From the NCBI GenBank assembly GCA_963576725.1, contig OY755244.1:84191121-84255120 (forward strand): 64,000 bases of DNA, in the 5' to 3' direction. The notes beneath the pieces are model-generated. The model worked only from the letters and a program-made list of their open reading frames with translations, did not search any database and was not told where the DNA came from. This document shows, in pieces, positions 31,586-42,406 of the stretch. The stretch comes from Azorinus chamasolen (lineage: Eukaryota > Mollusca > Bivalvia > Cardiida > Solecurtidae). Made by a program: the position numbers and the translations under genes. Position 1 is the first letter of the stretch. Every line of letters starts with the position of its first letter.

Positions 31586-32079
31586 GTACAGTACTGGCTT
31601 GTTGAAGTGTGTGTAGCAGTTCAGTAGTAGCTTGTTGAAGTGTGTGTAGCAGTTCAGTAGTAGCTTGTTGAAGTGTGTGTAGCAGTACAGTACTGGCTTG
31701 TTGAAGTGTGTGTAGCAGTACAGTACTGGCTTGTTGAAGTGTGTGTAGCAGTACAGTACTGGCTTGTTGAAGTGTGTGTAGCAGTTCAGTAGTAGCTTGT
31801 TGAAGTGTGTGTAGCAGTTCAGTAGTAGCTTGTTGAAGTGTGTGTAGCAGTACAGTACTGGCTTGTTGAAGTGTGTGTAGCAGTTCAGTAGTAGCTTGTT
31901 GAAGTGTGTGTAGCAGTTCAGTAGTAGCTTGTTGAAGTGTGTGTAGCAGTTCAGTAGTAGCTTGTTGAAGTGTGTGTAGCAGTACAGTACTGGCTTGTTG
32001 AAGTGTGTGTAGCAGTACAGTACTGGCTTGTTGAAGTGTGTGTAGCAGTTCAGTAGTAGCTTGTTGAAGTGCGTGTAGC
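31586..32079 (+). repeat. 33-bp minisatellite, 15 units of two types
   Basis: The unit is CTTGTTGAAGTGTGTGTAGC plus AGTACAGTACTGG (type X) or AGTTCAGTAGTAG (type Y). Read left to right the order is X Y Y X X X Y Y X Y Y Y X X Y. Because 33 is a multiple of three, a minus-strand frame of 179 codons (31542-32081) stays open and encodes 11-residue repeats LLHTLQQATTE / LLHTLQQASTV. The types differ at replacement sites and no promoter or homology supports expression. Confidence 0.9.
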
Positions 32080-32362
32080 AAACCTTCTGTTTAATGAATA
32101 TTAGCCCAGTTATAAATATTTCTTAGTTATCTTCCCTAATGAGCTCAGTTGACACAAATATAAGGTTTGACTCTATGTTTATGTACTTGTATTAATTTGA
32201 GATATTTTTGAATTCAGTTCACCTACACATTTATTAAATGTTTTCTTTATCCATTCACAGACATGTTCCGTGCAAATAAAACATGTGGGGTCTTCCTTCG
32301 CTTGTAATTAGCTGGACGTCGCGACATGACTGTAATTCTGTTAAAGCAATGTAACCCCGATA

Positions 32363-32522
32363 CAAACAAACAACCAGGCAAACGAACCAACGAACGGTCG
32401 AATAAACGAACGAACGAACGATTGAATGAATTAACGATTGAACGAGCGAACGAACGTGCGATTGAGCGAACGAGCGAACGAGCGATCGAGCGAGCGAACG
32501 AACGAACCAACAACCAACCAAC
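32363..32522 (+). repeat. Tetranucleotide (CGAA/CGAG)n microsatellite
   Basis: AACGAACGAACGATTGAATG-type sequence with GAGC interspersed, about 150 bp. It is CpG-rich in an AT-rich region and leaves frames open on both strands; none is a gene. Confidence 0.85.
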
Positions 32523-32850
32523 CATTACGTATTTATCTATTCTGTTTTTGTTTTTAATTTAATTATTTTGTTTCATTTTATTATTTATTTCCTCTCTTTA
32601 ATCAATTGTTTTTCTTTGTATTTCTATTCATTAGTTTACCTGAGAACTAGGCGCACATTTAGGCGCACATTTAGCTTACTAATAATAGGTGATCCACCGT
32701 GTTTGTAGTCGTCAACGATATCTTCTAATAAACAGCTGAATATCCACAGGAATGAATCGCTATCAGAGTTATATGGTTCCCGACCGAAGAATAAGTAAGT
32801 CACAAGAGCTAACAAATATCTTAGAAATGAAACTCTTCTTTTGCAAAACA

Positions 32851-33027
32851 GGGTCCATGCTTATAAAGTTTTTAGTAGAGTCTGAGTTTCGTTCTCAAGC
32901 TATTGATTGGTCAGATTTGAGTTCTCAAGCTTTTGATTGGTCAGATTTGAGCCAAAGGCTCAAATCTGACCAATCAAAAACTTGAGAACGAACTCAGACT
33001 CAACTAAACTTATATAAGCATGGACCC
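32851..33027. mobile_element. Family C foldback, copy 2
   Basis: GGGTCCATGCTTATAAAG...CTTATATAAGCATGGACCC, 177 bp, same subfamily as 30858-31033 because it shares the 29-bp duplication in the left arm. The flanks (CAAAACA / AGTAAAACC) are not those of copy 1. Confidence 0.85.
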
Positions 33028-33339
33028 AGTAAAACCTAGCCCTTTGATCGTTTGTGTCTTATTGTCTGTTGATGTCTAGTGGTCCATTGCAAAGATTATT
33101 ATTTCGGTTCGCTTATTCATTTTATAACCAATTATAATTTACTATTTATAACATTTGACTTTACAAAGAGATTTATTCAACATTTTCTATTATACGTGTT
33201 ATAAGAATGTTTATAAGAATGTTTTGCAAAGTTTGTTTTTATTCCTTAAATACCGTGTTTAATTCCACAAATATTATTTATTTTGTTTTTATGTTCTTAT
33301 TTGAAGAATTTCTAGCAGTTTTCACTTACTTACCTTGAT

Positions 33340-34050
33340 CAATTGCCACGCGATGCACCATAATGAGGGAAACGTGCAAGGGAATTGAGCGAGTAGTAGT
33401 TTTCGCTGATTTCACCAGCGAATAGCGACCTCTGCCTAGCCCTTTGAATGCTAAATTTCCAAGTAAATTTGTGTCATCATTGTTTACGATACAGTTCATT
33501 CATAACGAAGGGGTGCAATTTGTGAGAAGATTCTGCAAGAAAAACAATGCAGGTCCTGATCAGAGGGCTCACCTAGTAGAGATCTGATCTGGATCTGCAC
33601 TGTTTTACATCTGCTAGTGCACTCATTCCTTACACTTAAAGGGTTAGATAGCACTGCGTAATTTATCTTATTAAACACTTCCCTGACAAGTATCATGGAA
33701 TCATTGTGTGTTTTTCATTACTCAGAATCTCCGCGATTTTAGCAGGTCGAAGATAAATTTTTATCAGAGGAATTTAATTTTCACGGCGAAGATTGGATCA
33801 TTTCGCGCATTCAATTTCACCTTTGATGCCGGTCGACGCTTGTGTAGTGGCAATAAAAGACCGACAAAGACCATTACTAGGTACACCTGAGATTGGTCCC
33901 AATCATAAAGTGTCCCTAGATTTGCATTAATTAATGAAAATAACTGCCGGGTCGGAGACAGCGAAAACGAGGCATACCTAGCCAATAATCGCTTCTGTTA
34001 CTCGCAGAGCGATTGGAATTGAAGTTGCTAACTTCAATGATTAGATACCT
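33340..34050. other. Unique island with octamer plus homeodomain motif; one family A core inside
   Basis: Apart from a family A core at 33544-33606 no repeat is seen. ATTTGCAT (33920-33927, a perfect POU octamer) runs into the palindromic CATTAATTAATG (33926-33937). TTGAAGTTGCTAACTTCAA near 34018 is a short hairpin. No recognisable gene; enhancer-like by inference. Confidence 0.3.
33544..33606. mobile_element. Family A hairpin core
   Basis: ACAATGCAGGTCCTGATCAG, AGGGCTCACCTAGTAGAGAT and CTGATCTGGATCTGCACTGT form a partly paired hairpin. Confidence 0.5.
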
Positions 34051-34112
34051 GTAGATTATCTGCTCGTGTTCTGTTCTATGCAATTTGTCGTTTGCTACAT
34101 TTGTCGTCCGTT

Positions 34113-34333
34113 TGTTTACTCCATATATACGTCTGTCAACGCCTTTGCAAACATAGCAGACCCAGATCAGACGGCTCTAATCAGGGACTACTCTTTTTGC
34201 GTACGAAATAATATAGAGTTGAGTGTACAGTTTCTGCCATGGCCAACACTTCATGAGTCAGTATAAAAATAAACTAATTAATATTCATGATGTCATTATT
34301 TCTTACATGAATATTCACGGAGTAAATGGTTAA
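34113..34333 (-). mobile_element. Family A MITE
   Basis: It starts near TGTTTACTCCATATATACGT. The core left arm AGCAGACCCAGATCAGACGG is followed directly by CTCTAATCAGGGACTACTCT, so the right arm is cut short. Then come TTAATATTCATGATGTCATT and the terminal CACGGAGTAAATGGTTAA. Confidence 0.7.
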
Positions 34334-34384
34334 AATTTACAATTGAAACTCACTCAATAGTTTTAGATATAATGCAGTTTGTGA

Positions 34385-34452
34385 CAAACAGCTTTGATCC
34401 TGACCAGACACCGGGTGTTTAAGCGTCTGATCTGGATCTTAATTATTCGCAA
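34385..34452. mobile_element. Family B-like core
   Basis: GACAAACAGCTTTGATCCTG, ACCAGACACCGGGTGTTTAA, GCGTCTGATCTGGATCTTAA. Imperfect palindrome without clear ends. Confidence 0.45.
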
Positions 34453-34912
34453 GTATTCGCAAGTAATATCACAGTTAATCAGAAAGACACTAGTTTCACG
34501 TTACACACTTTGCGAGAGTGTCGTCTGCTAGATTTTTCCTTCAATTTCAAATGTACTTGTTGCTTCAATTTCTCTTCCAAATACTGTTGCTTCATTTCGA
34601 CGATTATTTCGGTATAAAACATGTGAAGAATGCAATACTTGGAATTGTCGCCTTTGTTTTCAGTGTTTCCTGGTCGGTTTGCAATTTCCGGAAATATTAT
34701 TCCCTTTTGCACACCGCGCGTGTGTGTCGTTTGCAGAACCTTTAGGATGCCGCTGGCAAATTTGTGATTACATTTGAAAACAGGGTGCATCCAGATGATA
34801 TGGTTTTTCACCAGTGTCCTTACTATTGAACACTCTGATCGTGATGGGAGACAACTCTAGTTTGAACAATAATGTATTCGCACATACTCTGCTAATCGTC
34901 ACTTGATTCTCA

Positions 34913-35040
34913 TTTGCAAACATATTGGATCCAGATGAGACGCCGAGTAAGAAAGGCCTAATCGAATCGAAAGTAGTCAACATTTAACATTTCCAAATAT
35001 GAGTAGTCACTTTTTCACTGCGGGATAAGAATTAAAAAAG
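34913..35040 (+). mobile_element. Family B element with half palindrome deleted
   Basis: GCAAACATATTGGATCCAGA and TGAGACGCCGAGTAAGAAAG, then directly CTAATCGAATCGAAAGTAGTC, the right flank. The whole second arm is missing. Confidence 0.55.
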
Positions 35041-35650
35041 AGGATACTATTAATGGGATACATGTATATACTGCCTAGGAATATTTACCTCAGTACGCTT
35101 AAAGTAAGAAACCAATCATTTGAGCATTATGAGATTATTGCATAGTCGTCTGCCAACTTTGCTTTTTTGTTTAAACCACCGTTATCATAGCACAGTGTAT
35201 TTTGGAAATTGATGCGATGTATCCCAAAATGTTTCATTAAGTAATCATAGGCAGCGCAAATATAAATCACTTAATAATTATATAAAGTAAATGAAGAAAC
35301 ACACACGTTCTTAAATGCTACACTTTGTAGTTTATAAATAGAAACCTATTGCACTTTCTCTGGTAAGAAAGTTATGAAAGTTCTGAGTTCGAGTCTGAAT
35401 TCATTATCATGTTTCTCATTTGCCAGAGTTTAATTGTCTGAAAGTCTAAAAGGTTTTACAATATCAGAAGCGGGATTGAAATGTTAACCAAAAACTTACA
35501 CAAGAACGTTTCAAAAGCAAACCAACCATTTTATATCAGTGTTTTCAATCTTTTACCTGGTAAACATTCAAGCAAGGCTCAACCAATTATCATTATTGAT
35601 TTAATTCTTTTATTGAAAACATAAAGTGAGGAAAGCTGATGCAAAATATT
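35040..35650. other. AT-rich spacer, nothing recognised
   Basis: No repeat family or coding frame identified. Confidence 0.45.
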
Positions 35651-35760
35651 TTAACCCTTTCCCTGCTGAATATTCATGCAAGGAATTATAACGTCATGGA
35701 TATATATTAGCTGAATTAATATGACAGCATATTTATATCGTTTTTGTCGGTATTTGTCAA
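35651..35760 (+). mobile_element. Family A MITE, left end only
   Basis: TTAACCCTTTCCCTGCTGAA, TATTCATGCAAGGAATTATA, ACGTCATGGATATATATTAG. The core never appears; another copy starts about 110 bp later. Confidence 0.55.
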
Positions 35761-35762
35761 TT

Positions 35763-35962
35763 GTTTACCTAATGAATATTCATACAAGAAATAATGATTG
35801 TATGAATATCACTTGGATACTTTTTATACTGGCATTATGAACAAGTAGATATTTTACTATGACAGACACTGTTGAATCAGATCTATGTCAAACAAACAGG
35901 GTAGAAGTGGTCTGGTCTGGGTCTATTCGGTTTGCAAAGATGCCTAAAGCTAAAGGCTTATA
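35763..35962 (+). mobile_element. Family A MITE, shortened core
   Basis: GTTTACCTAATGAATATTCA, ACTATGACAGACACTGTTGA, CAAACAGGGTAGAAGTGGTC, TGGTCTGGGTCTATTCGGTT, TGCAAAGATGCC. Most of the left hairpin arm is deleted. Confidence 0.6.
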
Positions 35963-36363
35963 TGGATTTTGCCTTAAGAACACTTGCAAAAGTTAAAAAC
36001 AAAATTTGTGTTGCATTGTTTCTCCAAGTTACCATATGCAAATGTAAGGTTATTTGGCAAATTTATCAGGTCACTACCCTTATCATTAACAAAGTCTTGG
36101 ACTGCTATTTCTTATTGAAATTTATAAAGTTAACTCTACAAAGTATAGACTTATATGGATTTTTGTAAAAGAAAATGCCGTATTTGTATGTAGATTTCCT
36201 AAATTAGTTTTTGTAAATTCATTTGTAAATTTAGTAGTTGTCTAAAACAACATCATTTTATTAACATAAATTGATTACAAAAGGCTGCAGCAGAATTCCA
36301 TGTAGTGCTCCCAAACATGGGTATCAATACACACTTTATTCTCTCCCTCTCCTTCTCTCCCCT

Positions 36364-36563
36364 NNNNNNNNNNNNNNNNNNNNNNNNNNNNNNNNNNNNN
36401 NNNNNNNNNNNNNNNNNNNNNNNNNNNNNNNNNNNNNNNNNNNNNNNNNNNNNNNNNNNNNNNNNNNNNNNNNNNNNNNNNNNNNNNNNNNNNNNNNNNN
36501 NNNNNNNNNNNNNNNNNNNNNNNNNNNNNNNNNNNNNNNNNNNNNNNNNNNNNNNNNNNNNNN
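36364..36563. other. Assembly gap, 200 N
   Basis: Exactly 200 unknown bases. A polypyrimidine tract (TTCTCTCCCTCTCCTTCTCT) lies immediately to the left, so the gap probably hides a low-complexity tract; its real length is unknown. Confidence 0.98.
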
Positions 36564-36772
36564 CGGTGAAAGTCATGACTTACAAACCCCAGAGTCAATA
36601 GAGGTAGGCTGAAAAACATTTTCGGCGCCAAATTTCTTGTTGTTGTCTGCAGCCCAATTTCGTTAAAACAATTTTGTAAAATGAAGAACTGAGATGTCAA
36701 GGGAATAAACTGCAGACATGGAACTAAAGATTGCGGCAAGCCGTGAAGTTCCTGATCAGAGTCCCTGATCCT

Positions 36773-36919
36773 GGGCCCATGCTTACAAAGCTTTTAGTTG
36801 AGTCTGAGATCGTTCTCAAGCTTTTGATTGGTCAGATTTGAGCCTTTGGCTCAAATCTGACCAATCAAAAGCCTGAGAACGAAACTCAGACTCAACTAAA
36901 AGCTTTATAAGCAAGGACA
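36773..36919. mobile_element. Family C foldback, copy 3, inside a family A core
   Basis: Arms CCCATGCTTACAAAGCTTTT / AAAAGCTTTATAAGCAAGG enclose CTCAAGCTTTTGATTGGTCA and the centre TTTGAGCCTTTGGCTCAAA. It is flanked by CCTGATCAGAGTCCCTGATCC and AGGACTGCACTGTTTGTC, pieces of a family A core. This copy lacks the 29-bp duplication. Confidence 0.8.
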
Positions 36920-37049
36920 CAGGACTGCACTGTTTGTCGCGGTGGATGTTGGCGACACTTATGGTGAGAGGGCTAATTTGACTTTCACCTCAGACAGAAC
37001 GGTTAAATCGGTCATGTTTAACACTTATCTCACTATTTGCCATCTGGAT

Positions 37050-37200
37050 ATCGTTTTCAGACAGTTTGGGTCATCAGGATCCAAGCTATTTGACACTCGG
37101 TCGAAACATTCTCAAAAACGTCTCAAACATCGGAAGTAGTCAAAATTGCATCCGAACCAGATTTAAGCCGATTTGATTTTTTTCGCTGCGGAATAAAAGT
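37050..37200 (+). mobile_element. Family B element, right half
   Basis: TTTGGGTCATCAGGATCCAA, GCTATTTGACACTCGGTCGA, TCAAAACGTCTCAAACATCG, GAAGTAGTCAAAATTGCATC are the typical right side. The left arm is degenerate. Confidence 0.5.
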
Positions 37201-37782
37201 TAATTGAGCGACGAACATGTACAATAAAGAGAGGAAAACTAAAATTAAAGCAATCCAATTAAAACATACACAGACTGACCTGAGCAGCTACGTGTACTAA
37301 GCATCGTCATCTAATTAGACATTGCAAAAAAAAGATAAGCGTAAAATATTGGACATTTAAAATATTGGATTTCGCTAAATCTTTATCTTGCTGTATAGAT
37401 GGTGTTCTGTAGAAACAACTAAAATAGTTCAAACACACTGGACCATGGCCATGATAAGAGGAGCTCAGTGCCTGATCTAGATCTAATCAGTTTCCAAATG
37501 TCATTTAGATTATGATTAACAAACAGGTTAAGCGATAACTGTGACACACATGCCTTTGTGTGTATTGTCTGTAACTGACACGTGCATATTCAAATAAACA
37601 CTAATTGCAATATTATAACTTTTCTGTTCAGCCACAGATCTTTGGTTCGATCACGTAATCATGTACAGCGTTATACATGTACGGAGTACGCGCATGCTAT
37701 GAGGTATGTACTTTTTTTAGGAAATAAAAAGAAACTATTCTTCATCCATGAACCCGCTATGGGCGACCGTATTCACATTTGC

Positions 37783-37985
37783 AAACAGCTTGGATCCAGA
37801 TGAGATACCGAGTAATTCCGTGTCTCATCTGGATCCAAGCTGTTTTACACTTAGTCAAACGTTTTTCAAAATGTTTAACCGAATTGGACGTAGTCAAACT
37901 TCAGTATTTTATCAATAGCTTGATCGAATAGGAACTTGTCCAACTTTGAGCAGACATTATATGTTCAAAGAAGAATAAGGATTAA
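37783..37985 (+). mobile_element. Family B element with intact palindrome
   Basis: AAACAGCTTGGATCCAGATG (37783) pairs with CATCTGGATCCAAGCTGTTT (ending 37844); loop region AGATACCGAGTAATTCCGTGT. The right side has CACTTAGTCAAACG, ACTTCAGTATTTTATC and GGATTAA. The terminal TTAA at 37982-37985 is shared with the next element. Confidence 0.7.
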
Positions 37986-38233
37986 CCCTTTCACCGCTGA
38001 TGTCGCATAAATGCACCACGACAAATAGTACGGTCCCAGATTAGACGCCGCCTATTTAAGGCGGCGTCTGATCAGGGACTACACTATTTGTCCCAAACTC
38101 TATTTCTATATCTGTGCTTTATTCCTTTGAAGTTTGCATACATTCCTTTGCATCTTATTTCCTTATTTTACCGAATTATTTAACAAAATTGGATTGCAGA
38201 CGACAATTAGAAATTTGGTGCCGAAAGGGTTAA
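37982..38233 (-). mobile_element. Family B MITE, complete
   Basis: 252 bp, TTAA to TTAA. Termini CCCTTTCACCGCTGATGTCG and ..ATTTGGTGCCGAAAGGG. The core ACAAATAGTACGGTCCCAGA pairs with TCAGGGACTACACTATTTGT (38021-38091), centre GCCGCCTATTTAAGGCGGC. It matches 58858-59044 in reverse orientation (CAGACGAC side segment). Confidence 0.8.
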
Positions 38234-38244
38234 GTAATAGTATA

Positions 38245-38427
38245 TAGCAGAACCTGTCTTAAACGGTCAGCAAAATGAGGTATAATTATGGGTAGGTAAA
38301 ATAGGCTGTAGCCTAATACAGCTTAAACGTAATGCAGAAAACTCCTTTTGTCCTTCTTTAAGCAACCACCTGCTTTTTAAGACTGCTATTTCAATAAATG
38401 AATGGCCGCTTAAGACAGGCTCTACTG
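38245..38427 (+). mobile_element. Family E MITE, near complete
   Basis: Ends AGCAGAACCTGTCTTAAACG and GCTTAAGACAGGCTCTACTG are inverted. Inside, TAATACAGCTTAAACGTAAT and CAGAAAACTCCTTTTGTCC, then TTAAGCAACCACCTGCTTTT. The CAGT-type ends recall Tc1/mariner-Tigger MITEs; the target duplication is unclear. Confidence 0.65.
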
Positions 38428-38761
38428 TCAAGTTATACATCCTGTTGGAGCAGTTTCTTTCATAGCCATATTTTTCCTGTGCATATACCAGTATGAAAAT
38501 CAGTTTATTAATATTCATAAATTTATGATTCCTTCCATTAATATTCATTAGGTAAAGAGTTTAAACCTGATGAACACAGCTGTATCGAATGGTCGCTGTT
38601 TAATTGTATGTAATGGTGATATTTAACGTCACAGATGCTAGTTTTTTAATTACATATAATTGTTATATTCATACATTTACAAGTACAGTATAGGCTCAAT
38701 AATGTGACCACACTCTTTATTCACACTGGAGTCTTAGCTTGCCTAATATAGAGCAAAGTTT

Positions 38762-39645
38762 AAAGTTTATATAGGAGCTGTCTGCATAACCTCTATCTGG
38801 CATGTAGCTACCGCCTGCATGTAACTACCACCTGCATGTAGTTACACCTACATTTAACTACCGCCTGCATTTAACTACCGCCTGCATGTAACCACCACCT
38901 ACATTTAACTACCGCCTGCATGTACTACCGCCTACATTTAACTACCGCCTGCGTGTAACTATCACCGACATTTAACTACCGCCTGCATGTAGCTACCACC
39001 TACATTTAACTACCGCCTGCATTTAACTACCGCCTGCATGTAACCACCACCTACATTTAACTACCGCCTACATGTAACTACCGCCTGCATGTAACTATCA
39101 TCTACATTTAACTACCGCCTGCATGTAACTACCGCTTGTATGTAACTATCACCTACATTTAACTACCGCCTGCATGTAGCTATTACCTACATGTAACTAC
39201 CGCCTGCATGTAGCTACCGCCTGCATGTAGCTATCACATACATTTAACTACCGCCTGCATTTAACTACCGCCTGCATGTAGCTATCACCTACATTTAACT
39301 ACCGCCTGTATGTAGCTATCACCTACATTTAACTACCGCCTGCATGTAGCTACCACCTACATTTAACTACCGCCTGCATTTAGTTACACCTACATTTAAC
39401 TACCGCCTGCATGTAGCTACCACCTACATTTAACTACCGCCTGCATGTAGCTACCACCTACATTTAACTACCGCCTGCATTTAGTTACACCTACATTTAA
39501 CTACCGTCTGTATGTAGCTACCACCTACCTTTAACAACCGCCTGCATTTAGTTACACCTACATTTAAGTACCGCCTGCATGTAGCTACCACCTACATTTA
39601 ACTATCGCCTGCATGTAGCTACCGCCTGTATGTTACCACCTGCAT
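38762..39645 (+). repeat. About 17-bp minisatellite (850 bp) derived from family E
   Basis: Dozens of units of CTACCGCCTGCATGTAA / CTACCACCTACATTTAA, often pairing as a 34-bp double unit. The left edge (TAGGAGCTGTCTGCATAACC, TGGCATGTAGCTACCGCCTG) matches the family E hairpin and right arm (GGAGCTTTCTGCAT..., GCATTAAGCTACCACCTGC), so the array grew from that arm. Confidence 0.85.
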
Positions 39646-39649
39646 CGCA

Positions 39650-40255
39650 CATCAAGAATATGCTGAGTAGTCGTTTTAGAAGGACTTTATTGTATCCAGT
39701 TATCAGAAATGAATTTCCACTCTGACTTGTGAAGTAGTATTTACTGTACTTAACATTAAATTTCGTTTTTATAAATAATTATTGTTGTTGTAAGTATGTT
39801 TGCTTATATGATTGGTGCCAAGTTATTAAAGCCATTATCAGCGATATATCTTAGCTCAAGCATCACGCGCTTGTTATATTGAGATGATTAAAAAAATAGG
39901 CAAATAAATTCCTTACATTCTTAGCAGTTTCAGACATATTTACAGCATAGATCTAGTACAGTTTTATCTGTCATTGTTCAAAGTATATTAACCATGAAAA
40001 GATAAAAGTCTACAATATCGAACCTTGTATTATTATTACAATAAAGTCACGCAGTGTTAGTCGGTAGATTTGACTTAGTGATTGGTAAATATAATTAAAA
40101 TCATCCACTGGAAAGGTAAAATGGACGCGATATTTTGTGACATGAAAGGCTAGTTCTATCATTTGTACTGATTACCGTTAACTCTTTGCACGCAAAGTAA
40201 TTGGCGTTTACAAAATATTTTTCTCTGTTGTAACTCTCAAATTTAAGCTTTCTTC
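39650..40255. other. AT-rich spacer
   Basis: No recognisable repeat family or gene. Confidence 0.45.
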
Positions 40256-40264
40256 AATTTCTAT

Positions 40265-40330
40265 TCAACAATACATCCAGGGTGTCACTCAGTTTGGACC
40301 CTTATGAGACTCGGTGTCCAATGTAAATTT
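40265..40330. mobile_element. Family B remnant
   Basis: GGTGTCACTCAGTTTGGACC, CTTATGAGACTCGGTGTCC: left arm only. Confidence 0.35.
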
Positions 40331-41335
40331 TAACTGTTAGCACGAACTATCACTGGTTCGCTTATGGCGACGAAAGTGCTGAACTTCATTGAGTGTATAA
40401 ATTGAGAACATCATTATGTGACTGTTGGGCATTTGTTTTGGTCTTTCAATGAGTACTTACCAATAAAACGTATGGCAATCTGAGTTCATATTTAAACCAC
40501 TCAGGTCCGCAAGGACAAATATAATTAAACCCCTTTTCATCACCTAATGGAATTTGATTAGTTAGTCTGACGTAAAATCACAGCCTTATAACATCCCAGA
40601 ATTACAACCTTTTAACGTTTTAATTACGATATCCCCTAAGACTTAAGGTTCTATCGTTTCGCTGAATGACAAGGTCTGTTCAATTCACAATCTTGTCGGC
40701 TCTCGTTTTATTCCAATCCTAACATTAACGACCATTTAAAGTTTTCGATTTTCCGGAGCACGATTTTCCAAGTCTCTGGGGACGAAAACACATATGCTGT
40801 GCCCATACGTGATCATGTAACCGGACTATTTCTGAAATCAGTGTTTTATTTGCACGTGCTCCCGTCCTCGCCGATAATTATTCCTTTTAATTTGAAATGA
40901 ACGAATATCTCAATAAAACTGATCTAAACTGTATAGAAATGGGATCCTGTGTCAATATCATTGCATTAGCATATTGTGTAAACTCAAAGAGCAAACGTCG
41001 CAATAGAACTACTTTTTCATGCGGAGGTCTCTGAGGATTTGTTGCTTTCATTGCGCACCAGATAAAGGAACCCGACGATTAACGGAACAATGTACCAAAT
41101 TATTTGACATCCAGTTCGCAATTAAGTTATTCATTGAAAGAGCTTTTCATACGTCGGATGGCAGAGTGCAATGTGTGTTTGTCCATGTCATTCCCCACTG
41201 GACTGGAAGTGGTTGTCTGCCAAAGTATTTATAAACAATTCCCCCTTATCCTGTTCTGAAACTGATGTCTGCTTGAACTAATCTATTTTGTGATGTTTAC
41301 TTACTTCTGCTTCGTTAAAGCGTTAAACTAATGAA
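40330..41335. other. Unique, GC-balanced island
   Basis: No repeat family seen. A plus-strand frame of 71 codons at 41019-41234 has no recognisable motif. The stretch 40,490-40,900 combines CTGACGTAAAATCACAG, a TCTCTGGGGACG segment and CACGTGCTCC. Candidate conserved non-coding or exon-bearing DNA. Confidence 0.2.
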
Positions 41336-41344
41336 AGAGTGGGA

Positions 41345-41410
41345 CAGTGGCAAATAGTTTGGATCCCGACGAGACTATGAAGTACTCACCGTCTCATATA
41401 ATAGCAGGCT
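41345..41410. mobile_element. Family B remnant
   Basis: CAAATAGTTTGGATCCCGAC, GAGACTATGAAGTACTCACC, GTCTCATATAATAGC preserve a weak B core. Confidence 0.4.
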
Positions 41411-42240
41411 AAAAAATAACCGTTAGCGTGCTTGGAAATGTTCAACCCCGATAGAACTCCTAGTCAGCGTGTTTAGTTCAAAGCTGCATAGTTACACTTT
41501 CATCATAAATCCGTACCGTATAGTTTTTGGTCCTGATTAGATACCAAGTTCTTCGGCATGTTATTTAAAACAAAAATAAAACGGTTTGCAAATATTTACT
41601 CTGCGTTGGTTATATAAAAATCAACTCGTCAATAAGTCTCTGAAAATTGTTTTTGCTTTTTTCTTGCCCACACCATACATCAATTTAAACATGACACTCA
41701 TACTCTTTGAATATAGGTGAGCCACAAATTGTCAATGCATTTTAGAGTTGTTGCAAATCTGATCATGAATTCAATAATGTCCGTAATGTGCAAGATAATA
41801 CAATAACGGCAATGGGACATCATTTTCTGGGGACATGTGTCATTTACCTGTCAACATATTGCAAAACATGCACACGTGTTTTCAGGTTTTGAAAATATGA
41901 GACAGTCTACCATTAAGTCCTATTGTCTTTGGCGGTTGGTTAATTTTGTCTCAAGTTCTACAATGGTTCAGCTATTGTTATATTGTATACATTAGCATTG
42001 TTTTGTTAATGATTTTGTTTCAAATCTGGCACGCATAATATGACAATGTGTTTTATGACCTTAGAGCAAATACATATTAATTGAAGAATTTTAAACGTTG
42101 GAATATTTCATTTTAGGTATGATGTCACCCATGTCAGCATATTACAGTACCGATCGACGAGAAGAATGACAAAGGATGACAAAAGCCTTACTAAAAATAT
42201 TACAGAAGAACCTATCTATAGCGACCAACAAGGGTGTATA
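41410..42240. other. AT-rich spacer
   Basis: No gene or repeat family recognised. Confidence 0.4.
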
Positions 42241-42250
42241 AGAGCATATG

Positions 42251-42397
42251 GGTCCATGCTTATAAAGCTTTTAGTTGAGTCTGAGATCGTTCTCAAGCTT
42301 TTGATTGGTCAATCAAAAGCTTGAGAACTCAAATCTGACCAATCAAAAGCCTGAGAAGGAAACTCAGACTCAACTAAAAGCTTTATAAGCATGGACC
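42251..42397. mobile_element. Family C foldback, copy 4, rearranged
   Basis: Outer arms GGTCCATGCTTATAAAGCTT / AAGCTTTATAAGCATGGACC are intact. The centre is altered: CTTTTGATTGGTCAATCAAAAG forms a new inner palindrome, and the AACTCAAATCTGACC segment is present only on the right. Confidence 0.8.
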
Positions 42398-42406
42398 ATG
42401 GTTGCT

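Noticed and set aside
32247..32562. Arg/Ser/Phe-rich and Asn/Glu/Arg-rich frames
   Set aside because: Translation of the (CGAA/CGAG)n microsatellite.
36253..36739. Long frames spanning the N gap
   Set aside because: They are open only because the gap is read as unknown residues.
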